NCBI GenBank assembly: GCA_024663395.1 | Contig: JANFAH010000008.1 | Coordinates: forward strand, 496,001-560,000 | Origin: Pisolithus tinctorius | Taxonomy: Eukaryota; Basidiomycota; Agaricomycetes; Boletales; Pisolithaceae | DNA length: 64,000 nucleotides | Direction of reading: 5' to 3' | Shown here: in pieces, positions 55,614 to 64,000 of the stretch | Numbering within the stretch: position 1 is the first letter of the stretch | Layout of the letters: each line of letters opens with the position of its first letter | Program-made: the position numbers and the translations under genes | The notes under the pieces: generated by a model | Seen by the model: only the letters and a program-made list of their open reading frames with translations | The model's database searches: none | What the model was told of the DNA's origin: nothing

Positions 55614-57455
55614 ATGCGACTGTTGGATATAAGCGCCGTTCTTGACAGGGAAAGGGACATCCAAGGAGCCGACCCCGAAATCGAGGTCCTGAAGGAACTC
55701 GACGATAAGAAGACAAGTTATGCTATACTTTCACATCGTTGGGGAACTGAGGTCACTTACAAGGAGATTACCGGGCTCGTTACAATGAACGCACGAAGAA
55801 GGGGAAATGTCAGGGATCGCGATGGCTACCAAAAGATCATCAGGAGCTGCGAACAGGCGCAGAACGACGGCTATAGGTGGTTGTGGATCGATACATGTTG
55901 CATCGACAAGCGGAGCAGTGCGGAACTCTCGGAGGCAATCAACTCGATGTACCGGTGGTACCGCAACTCGCAGAAGTGCTACATCTACCTCAACGATGTC
56001 GATGAGTCAGCCTTTCCTACTGAACAAGACTTCGGGAAGTTTGGGAGGACCAACGGTTGGCCGGAGTGGTTTTCGCGAGGCTGGACACTCCAGGAGCTTA
56101 TCGCTCCGAGGACAGCCGAATTCTTTAACAAGAGATGGGTGTCCATAGGCACCAAAGAGGACGTGACATCCACCTTGGAGCAGATCACAGGAATTCCATG
56201 CGATGTTCTGAGGTTTGGCCTGGAGCCGCGGCATCGACCCGATGTTGCCCAAATGATGTCTTGGGCCGCTCACCGGAAGACGACGCGAGTGGAAGATCGA
56301 GCATATTCGTTGTTGGGCTTATTCGGCGTGAACATGCCGATGTTGTATGGAGAGGGCTCGAAAGCTTTCCAGCGTTTGCAGCTGGAAATAATGCGAGTAA
56401 CAAGTGATCACAGTATATTTGCATGGAATCGAAAGGGACGGTTCGGGTGGTACAGAAGTGTCCTTGCAGATGACCCGAGCTGTTTTCGGGGACGTCAGGA
56501 CATGAAAAGACTGCAACCCCCGGAGTTCGTCGATGAACTAAAGGAGTACATGCGTAAAAGCGGACTCGACGTTGACGCAGACCACGACAACCTGGAACCA
56601 TTGCAGCGCGGTGCACACTCTCGTCGACTTTATAGATTTGATGTCACCAATCTCGGCATCCAAGTCTGGTTGCCAGTTATACCCGATCGCCGCGGCCCTC
56701 ATCACTTCAAAGCCATATTGCCATGTCTCGACCGTCATGGAAACCTCATCACCATCGAGCTGGAATCTCGCGGACTTAGCTCCGCCAGGTGTTTGAACCG
56801 TGCATGGATTCCCGACACTTGGCCAGAGTTTACGCTACTTTATCTCGACTGCTTTCAAGACGTCGAGGAGCAGCACTGGGATCTTATGCTCTATGACAAG
56901 CACGCCTTGTGGCATGGTTTCACCCGCTGTGGCACCTTCCCGGAGAAGATCGCAGGCGATACAGTCACATTCTCATCCCAAGGAGACACTCTCATCGTTC
57001 TAGTCTATGCCAATGACAATGCCAGATCTCGCTTTGCAGTTGGATTGGGATACTACCTTGGTAGATTACGGGCGCGCATTGTCTGTGATCGATACTCTGC
57101 AGATCAACGGGTCTGGTCATCGTGGGCAAGCTTTGCTAACCATGTATATGATTTCCTGTGGAATGCAAGTGTCGACGACTCCTATTTTCGCAGCTCTTCC
57201 ATCGCTATTAAGGACGCTCACCTTCCTCGATCCATTTGGGATGCAAGGGTTGTCTGTCGTACCAGCAATAGTGGTTCCACAGACGTGATGATTGATGTCG
57301 AGCCATGCCCTGGTTGTTGTACTGGGCCACTTAAATACATGCCTGTTGGTACACTCTCCCTATATGCATTCGGATCTAACCATCAATCAAACCATAGTTG
57401 GATTGTGAACTATGGCTCCCATGGACACGAGATACTCCGGATAGGTTTAGATTAA
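55614..57455 (+). CDS. HET-domain protein (vegetative incompatibility family)
   Basis: A single-exon frame of 613 residues, the only long intronless host gene in the window. HET-domain blocks are all present: YAILSHRWGTEVTYKEI (about 36-52), a central DGYRWLWIDTCCIDKRSS, INSMYRWYRNSQKCYIYLND, WPEWFSRGWTLQELIAP and AYSLLGLFGVNMPMLYGEG. HET domains trigger programmed death after non-self recognition in filamentous fungi. The C-terminal half (from about 290) is the divergent region usual in basidiomycete HET proteins; no NACHT, WD40 or ankyrin repeats follow. It lies at the edge of the second mobile region. Such genes are often variable between strains. Molecular trigger unknown. Confidence 0.93.
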   Translation: MRLLDISAVLDRERDIQGADPEIEVLKELDDKKTSYAILSHRWGTEVTYKEITGLVTMNARRRGNVRDRDGYQKIIRSCEQAQNDGYRWLWIDTCCIDKRSSAELSEAINSMYRWYRNSQKCYIYLNDVDESAFPTEQDFGKFGRTNGWPEWFSRGWTLQELIAPRTAEFFNKRWVSIGTKEDVTSTLEQITGIPCDVLRFGLEPRHRPDVAQMMSWAAHRKTTRVEDRAYSLLGLFGVNMPMLYGEGSKAFQRLQLEIMRVTSDHSIFAWNRKGRFGWYRSVLADDPSCFRGRQDMKRLQPPEFVDELKEYMRKSGLDVDADHDNLEPLQRGAHSRRLYRFDVTNLGIQVWLPVIPDRRGPHHFKAILPCLDRHGNLITIELESRGLSSARCLNRAWIPDTWPEFTLLYLDCFQDVEEQHWDLMLYDKHALWHGFTRCGTFPEKIAGDTVTFSSQGDTLIVLVYANDNARSRFAVGLGYYLGRLRARIVCDRYSADQRVWSSWASFANHVYDFLWNASVDDSYFRSSSIAIKDAHLPRSIWDARVVCRTSNSGSTDVMIDVEPCPGCCTGPLKYMPVGTLSLYAFGSNHQSNHSWIVNYGSHGHEILRIGLD

Positions 57456-58161
57456 AATTGGATGACGAGCTTGCATGGTTGGACAAATGTTCTGGTCCGG
57501 AGATTTTGGTGAGTTGTGACAATTATCTGTGGGCCGTTAGTGAGCCTGACATAAGTAGCTGGGCGATTATGGCGACTCACCTAAAAATTTTAATTTCAAA
57601 CGTCGCGGGAACATATTCGAAGATTTGCAGAAACTTGGTATCGATCCCACGAATTCGGTTTGTCGGCCAGTTGTCTCTCGTGTATCCAGCTGCAAAGATA
57701 TGGTGCGTCGCATGCGGGCTCAGCACGATGTTGCCGTGGCATCTACAGGTCAGGATAAAAGCTGGGTACTGCATCAACCAAGGGGTCACTCGCTTCCGAA
57801 TAACGAAGAATTCGAGCTGCTGCTGAAAGCCTTGTCCACCACTCTTGCAGGCAACCATCTCGTGACGACAGTCATACAGTGTTCAGAGTTCTATGAAGTG
57901 GATCGTGAAGGAAGGCGAATAGACGTGGGAGGTTGTGAGTTTTCCCAAAGGATGGTTCCTACTTTAATGTTGACCCTGGCCCCTCAGCATCAGATATTCG
58001 GCCCGCAAACCCAGACGCCTTCGGTGCTCTGTGCACAATTGCAATTCCACTACACGGTCAGTTGCGTGGGGGGTCAAATTGACCCTAGTGGGGGTCGAGG
58101 TCTAGCAAGGGTCTGGGAGTGGTTCTTGAGGGAATTTTCGTCAAATGACACATTAGCGTAG
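57456..58161 (+). other. Possible unrecognised coding region downstream of the HET gene
   Basis: The plus-strand frame 57625-58161 has coding-like composition (EEFELLLKALSTTLAGNHLV, QCSEFYEVDREGRRIDVGG) but no ATG start. A GTGAGT at 57509 and TTTGCAG at 57625-57631 could join it to an upstream exon, though I could not make the phase work. No family recognised. It could be a gene fragment or an old transposon piece. Confidence 0.3.
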
Positions 58162-58854
58162 TCAGCAGCATCAATGATAGCCTTAACACCGGGGGTCCCT
58201 GCTGTCTCACTTCACATAATTCATTGTCAACAAAGATGGCACTTACCATATGCTCATGGCTTGAGCACTCTACATATGTTGCAAGCTGGCGGTTTGGACA
58301 GCAATTGGCCGAAGGCCTGTCTGAGGTCAGATTTTATGCATTGATGATGTTTGACTACCTCTCTACGTGTGCTTCGCTGAAGCATCATATCTATGGTAGA
58401 CTCTACCAGCCAACATCAACCAGTGCACGAACCTGGTTTGAACGCCACAACTAACCTTTCACTGTCCTGTCCTGCATGGTAGCTTGATGACCGGCTGTAG
58501 TATTGGCGAATGGCGACAATGGTGCTGATACTGTCCTGTCAGTGATGCTCTCCTACTGGGGTCTAATATTTGCAGTGAAAAATCTTCAAACTAATTGCCA
58601 TTGACCATAACGTAGGTACATGATTGTGTAGCGCAGAACATTATAGTGAGCATATTAACGAATACCATTACCAGATGAGCTCGGTGTGTATGGCCTTTTG
58701 CCACTGAACAGATACTTTCTCGTATGGGGGATTGTTCACTTGCGCTGCTTTGGCAGGGAACTTCCGCAGATCCTTCTGTAAACAATCAGTGAAAAACCTG
58801 TAGGTAGGATTCGCCATAAATCAGCTTCGAAAATGTGGTGGAGCCAGAAAAATC
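58162..58854. other. Intergenic DNA, no gene seen
   Basis: Mixed composition without supported coding sequence. It lies just beyond the stop of the minus-strand gene at 58855 and might contain that element's end; no inverted repeat was recognised. Confidence 0.3.
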
Positions 58855-60138
58855 CTACGCCTGAACATGCTTCTCGCGGCCATGGGGTGTTGCCTCCGCT
58901 TTACGAGCAGCCTTCCTGACATCACAGAGAAGAAGATCCAAGAACTCCCAGTATTCACTCGATGCCCAGATCCTCACAGGGTTCGGCGGACTCTCCCTGG
59001 CAGCTGCCTCAGTTTCATCCTCATCATTGCCTGCATCCAGGGTCAATTGCTGCCTGCCGTCCAATCCTGCCTTTTTGTGAGCTGCCTGAGCTTCCTTGCA
59101 TTCCTCAACAACAGTGTCGAAGATCACCATGCTCGCGCGCTGCATGATTGGTGTATTAATCGCTGTAAGGTTGGGCTGCTTAGGAGAATCACTTACCAGA
59201 AAGGCAAAGCGACTCCAATGTGCCATCGTGACTTCATATGAACCCCCCGGTGCCAGCGACCTTGAAAGGACAGATATGTGTACCATGTTCCGGATACCAG
59301 CAGCAATCTAGGTGCATAGTTAATGCTACTGACATCCTTTTGAATCGCTGATGCCTCTCACCTTCTGTTTCATGTTGGATCGCTGTGAGGTAAGGATGTC
59401 CTTCATAAGGGTGCTAATGGAGTCAGACATCTCGGGGTCCTCAATGGCCTCCACTGGAATTTTGAACATCTCAAGGTTCTTCTTTGCATAGCTCTATGGA
59501 GAAAGTTAGTTGGTATGTGGATGACTTATTGTCACGCACTCACAAAGACGTTGTTTGCCAGCTCGAGAACATAAGCAGTCAAGTTTGGGGACAGCAAGCA
59601 TGCACGAAGCCGGTCTTTCAGAATTTCCTGTGTGGAATGGTGAGTAGTTGTCTGTGCCCACAGATTCTATTTACCTTGAATTCTTCGGACTTGATGAATG
59701 CAATAGCGGCTGACTTTCTTTCTACCTTGTTCCTAGCCAATAGACTTGCATGGATGCGCATGAGCATTCTTACTTCATCCAGCTGGCAATGGAGGCATTC
59801 TTTGAGTGTTCACTGATGACACTGTGAGTCCATACCTCCGCAAAGTCATCCAATGACCCTTCAGCTAACCCATGCTCTTCGCAGAGAATAACTCCATATT
59901 TCTTGCGGCGTTTAACTTCATTCTCCCTACGTGCGAGTTCTGCATCAAGAGACTCTGATCGTGCTCGGCGGCTGGTTGGGGTTGACGGGGGACTTAGTGA
60001 CTTGCTAGGTGCACGTCGGCCCAAGAAATCCTCGCCATCCAGCTCGTTCTGTGAACTCCCTAGGTCCATCGATGCAGCAGGTCCTGGGGGCGATGACTCA
60101 GAGGCAGGATGCAGCGCAAAACGGGTGAGAAAACTCAT
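58855..60138 (-). CDS. Multi-exon gene of a repetitive agaricomycete family, function unknown
   Basis: Five exons: 60138-59836, 59782-59675, 59627-59544, 59493-59362, 59307-58855. All introns are phase 0; 1080 nt, 359 residues. The N-terminal part is Ser/Pro/Arg-rich with likely nuclear basic clusters (SRRARSESLDAELARRENEV, KRRKK). The middle is helical (AYVLELANNVFSYAKKNLEM; STLMKDILTSQRSNMKQKI). The C-terminal part holds ASSEYWEFLDLLLCDVRKAA. I do not recognise a named domain. It sits 191 bp after the end of the transposase-like gene on the same strand, so the two may be partners in one element. The ATG at 60138 is the first in frame. Confidence 0.55.
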
Positions 60139-60329
60139 TGGAACTTGGAAGGACCAAGAAGCGTTGGTTGGAAGCACGAGTGGTGTGGTTCAAGGCAAAC
60201 TTGGGAGGAAAATTGAAGGGAAAGCGGTGAACTGTAACACACGTAAAGTGATCGTGTGCAGATCTTCGGCTCAGAATGTGATGAGGCAGCTCAGGAGGAA
60301 GATCATCAAAGATATTTTACAGCACAACA

Positions 60330-63300
60330 CTATCTATCATTTACATGGAAAGTATTTAGGAAATGGTCTGGAATACTACTGTTGGAAGCTACAGACTGTA
60401 ACAGTACACCGACATTGCTGCTTGCAGCTGGCTGTGATCTGGAGAGTTGAAATTGGCCAGTGTTGGTTTGCCAGTCATCTGGCAGTTGAGGTGCGATTGG
60501 AGGTGGATAATGATTGCCCACATCAGGCTGTGAGTAACCAGATGGTATGGAGTACAGCGGTGGGTGTTGACTCTGCCTAGAAGTCGGAATAGAGAACATT
60601 GCAGGGGAAAGGTATGCCGGTATAGGAACAGGAGGATGGGGATGAGGGGGTGGGTAGTTCATAAAGCGAGCCTGAGGCTCAAGAGGGACCATCTGTGGAA
60701 GGCTCCCATCTTGAACTGTCGCAGGTGCAGGGTCCTTCGAGGTTCTCGTTGTTGAGGCAGTCTTCTGTCCCTTGCCTTTCGACTTTTTGGCAGCAATGTT
60801 GGCTGCACGATCAAAAGCTGGAGGGGGAACTGCATTGGTGGCAGTGGTGGTGGCACCTCCGCCTTCGGGGATTGCAATGTTGGTCGTATCTGCGGACTTC
60901 TTCTCACGGACAAGCTTTGCAGCTTGGAGTCAAATAGCTTGATGATCGAGGGCACGTTCCATGCTCCTCTGAGCCTGTATTCCCTCAGGAATTGCAGCAG
61001 AAACCCTCTGATAATTGTGCAGCGCATGGACATTGAGAACATACATGTTAGTGGGTGCGTGGTCAAATGTGACTTTCTTCTTGGTGGTCTCAGAACGTTC
61101 CTGCCGTTCCTGAAATTCCTGTGGTTTGTCACAGGCAGTTCCAGATGCAGCACAATCGTGCTGGATGTTGACAGTACACAGTATATTCTTGGGATATTTG
61201 AGACAAGAAAGCCAGTGTGATGCAGTAAATGTCATACCTTAGGTGAAATCACGACCTCAGATTCTGGAGTTGGAAACCTGAGACACGGAACACGCAGTTG
61301 CTGGTGAAGTTCTGGCAAAAAATGAAGACGGCTGATGGTGATATGGGTTGCCATGTATTGTTGGTGAGGAGCGAGGATCTCGACGACCTTTCCAATGGAG
61401 TACTAGTATCAGAGGCATAAAAGTCAGTGCATGCAGTGAATAAGAATGGTGAATGACAAACTTTGGCACTTTGATCATAACTGCAAATCACATGGCTGCC
61501 GATGCTTGCTTTGTCCCCATCTGTTGTCACAAATGACTTGCATTTGATAAAGAGGTTACTGGTGACGTTTTGATGAAAGCCAGGTTGCGCAACAGCTGCG
61601 GATCGAGTTGAAGTCCACTCTACTGCTGGGATAACTTCAGATTTTCCATTTATCTTGTGGGTTGGGAGATGAACAGAACCTGTCAAACTGCCTGTCAACA
61701 TGTAGATCTCATGTATTCGCCATCAAACTTACCTGGGACTTGTGATTTTGTGTTGGGAAGACCCAACAGATGGCGCTGTTCAGGGTGCTCACCAATGTAT
61801 GACATGATGCGCTCGCCTGCCCGGACCCAGTTTCGTGACTTCGGATTAAGCCAGGAACCACCAGTGACAATATGCTTCACTGCATCCTGCTCTGCAAATG
61901 CTTTGCATGTGTCGCGGCTAGGTGCTTGGCGGTTACTGTAGATTGATGCCAAGCGGAAGACGTGGTTGAATGATTCAAACCGTTCAGTTGAAAAGATAAT
62001 TGCAGGGCCAAAGCGTCGGATGAACATTGGGAGATGAAGAAGGAAATGAAACTTCGCCTTAGTAATGAGGATACTTGGTGCACACTGAGCACTGATGCTC
62101 AGAAATTCATTGATCGTACAGGACAATTTGGCCTACAGTGGATAATCATCAGTTTGGCGGAACATAGGAGGGGGATGTAACGCACCAAATATACCTCTTT
62201 GTCTTCAATCACCGTGTGCCAAAGAAGAACCACAAGTTCACCGATGACGGTCCAGCCATCAAGAACCGTGCGTGGAACGATATCATAGATCAAGTATGGC
62301 ATGACTTGGGCGAGGCTCTTGAAATGTTTCCCGATGAGTGCGCCCTTATATCGAACGATGTATTCAGCCCCAAGCGTAGGCGTTTTCAACCCATCTTTGT
62401 TCAGGGATTCCAGACGGGTTTGGAACACATTGAGGAGGTGTGACTTATCAAGGATGTAAACAGTTTGGCCCCAGTAGTATTTTACGATGCCGAGGAGGAT
62501 TGTGTGGAGAATCTCAGTTGGAGTGTCTTTGTGAACATCCACGCCAGCCATTCCAAGCAATGGGTTGATGTGGTCTTCGAGTGACCGGCCAGCAAGTGCC
62601 ACTTCGAATTCACGCTCGAGTTGAGCGCGTACCTCTGCTTCAGGAATAGCAGGTTTCCCCCTGTCCCGCTTTCGCAGCTGCTTTCCGAGGTCTAGAAGGC
62701 GGTCCACAATGGCTGCAGTGGCTGCGTCCCGTGTGCCTGTCTGACTGACTGCAGTTTTCACCTTCTCGGTTCCCCCTGATAGCTTTGACATTTCGATTTG
62801 CTCCTTTATTTCAGATAGTGTCTTTTCCTGTGTCCGCAGCTCACCAGCCTGAGAACAACTTCCGTGAGATGGTTTCTGATTCAGAGATATGAACTAACCT
62901 CAAAAATATCGCTATACCCACTGTCTGACTTCTTCTCAGCCATTGTACCACCTACTCTACATGTTCTACAAAAGTAGTTGCACTTCAGTCCACCATGGCT
63001 GCATTCTTCAGCCTGCATGGGATTATCACCGGCCAAGAAAAGGTTGTATGGGATAAGCATAACCTCTTCGTGGTATTTTGCGTCCCATGTGATAACCCCG
63101 TCACTTGCAGCTTTCCTAGAGTATCATTCAGTCGATGAGGAGATAGACCAACGCTGATCACTTACTGGATAGATTCTTTCACTCCTCGCATAAGTTCTAA
63201 AGGGGCAGCATGCGGAGATGAGGAGACAAACCGCACACAAAACTCCTTCTCAAGCATGTCGCGCGACATAGAAGCATTAGACATGTAAATGACATGGTGC

Positions 63301-64000
63301 TTATTCCATTGCTTTGAGACGTTTCCGGACACATCGTCCATAAAAACAATGAGGGGAACCGTTAAAACCATCCGCCCACCCGACTTTTCACGCAGTGAAT
63401 TGGGCATAAGATGGGCATGACGGGCAGAAGACTCTTGATGATATAGTGATGTGAGTCACTTGTTATCAAAGAAGTGGCATGATACTCACCAGTAAAGCCC
63501 ACTCCAAACTCGGCTTTGCATGCCTCAATTTCGGGAAACGTGTGTGTGAACGTTGAGACTTTGACAACAACCATTTCTGGATCAACGGCAAACCCCATCT
63601 GCATGACAATGTCAGAAAAACATAGACTGATGCGAAGAAAAGTCTAGCATACTCCTGTTACTGACACCAGGTGACCCAAGGATAATACTTCTGCTTCGGA
63701 TTCAAACTCCAGTTTTGCCTGAAAGTATTTCTTTGGAATGAAATACTCGCGCGATGCTAGCCGAAGGAGCTCGTTAATGAAAAAAATCTTGTTGTTGTTG
63801 CGAACGCAGGGGGGTGCTAGGTTATCAGGAAGACCTTCAAGCATCTTGTACCCGTGGTGGACCTGGGACATCCGACCATCACCTTCTTCAGGATAGTCTT
63901 GCATGGAGAAGCGGGTGAGGGGATTGGCAAAGTCCTGTACATGGAGTCAGAAAATGAATTTGACAATGCGTCATTACAAACCATTGCGAGTGCCTTGCTG
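60330..64000 (-). pseudogene. Large multi-exon transposase-like gene, broken by an in-frame TGA; runs off the right edge
   Basis: On the minus strand, exons carry in order: FANPLTRFSMQDYPEEGDGR (63940-63660), VSTFTHTFPEIEACKAEFG (63604-63490), VPLIVFMDDVSGNVSKQWNK (63390-63175), EEVMLIPYNLFLAGDN with HGGLKCNYFCRTC (63110-62945), DTPTEILHTILLGIVKYYWG (62560-62450), ERFESFNHVFRLASIYSNRQ (62080-61750), HITISRLHFLPELHQQLRVP (61400-61250), VNIQHDCAASGTACDK and NMYVLNVHALHNY (61200-60935), and a Pro-rich tail to the stop at 60330. I associate this layout with a highly amplified agaricomycete family that resembles plant Tnp2-type transposases only loosely. A TGA at 60932-60930 splits an otherwise continuous frame; it reads as CGA with one change. 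Confidence 0.6.

Noticed and set aside
59190..59223. 34-bp GTAAGT...ACAG segment in the last exon of the gene at 58855-60138
   Set aside because: Too short and not divisible by three; the uninterrupted frame continues with coding-like sequence to the stop.
1..64000. tRNA, rRNA or other structured RNA genes
   Set aside because: No tRNA A/B boxes with a foldable cloverleaf and no rRNA-like sequence were recognised by eye; a covariance-model scan was not possible.

Overview
The window looks like nuclear DNA of a filamentous basidiomycete, most likely an agaricomycete. The protein-coding genes are rich in 50-75 bp introns with GT...AG ends. The gene content is typical of Dikarya (LCL3, RasGEF, ASF1, UBP6, BAP31/Yet3, MCM10, eIF2-gamma, RING-CH, HET). 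The repeats include a chromodomain Ty3/gypsy element, Ty1/copia, LINE and Tc1/mariner debris, and a large transposase-like family that I associate with mushroom-forming fungi. Species cannot be told from the sequence alone.

Layout: (1) 1 to about 32.75 kb is a repeat compartment. It is strikingly poor in CG dinucleotides and rich in TG/CA, as expected after long CpG methylation and deamination. It holds a 654-bp inverted-repeat element with an internal minisatellite, a 400-bp TA-flanked MITE beside a Tc1 transposase remnant, three copies of an unnamed low-CpG repeat, a 1.57-kb foldback element with about 696-bp arms, LINE fragments on the minus strand and a decayed copia element with one recognisable 182-bp LTR. 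Nested inside this old material is a nearly full-length, CG-containing Ty3/gypsy chromovirus (6691-13534) with identical-length 452-bp LTRs and a 5-bp target duplication. (2) About 32.75-57.5 kb is a compact CG-normal gene block. From left to right: LCL3 (-), an LTE1-like RasGEF (-), ASF1 (+), UBP6 (-), BAP31/Yet3 (+), MCM10 (-), an unrecognised gene (+), an unrecognised small gene (-), eIF2-gamma (+), a RING-CH membrane ligase (-) and a HET-domain protein (+). From the RasGEF onward the genes alternate strand, forming divergent and convergent pairs. For nine of them I traced the exon structure base by base and the reading phase closes across every junction. (3) 57.5-64 kb returns to mobile-type DNA, with two minus-strand multi-exon genes of a transposase-like family, one of them broken by an in-frame TGA.

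Functional themes of the gene block are chromatin and replication (ASF1, MCM10), translation initiation (eIF2-gamma), protein turnover (UBP6, RING-CH), ER membrane (BAP31), mitochondria (LCL3) and signalling (RasGEF). They do not form one pathway; the link is the shared divergent promoters. The HET gene sits at the outer edge, next to the second mobile cluster.

The most interesting signals are in the gypsy element. An 11-nt sequence just after the 5' LTR is perfectly complementary to an LTR segment about 33 nt after a TATA-like box, which suggests Tf1-like self-priming. Its polyprotein carries two zinc-knuckle motifs after the integrase chromodomain. Three of its four in-frame nonsense codons look like CGA to TGA changes, and five of six LTR differences are CpG transitions.
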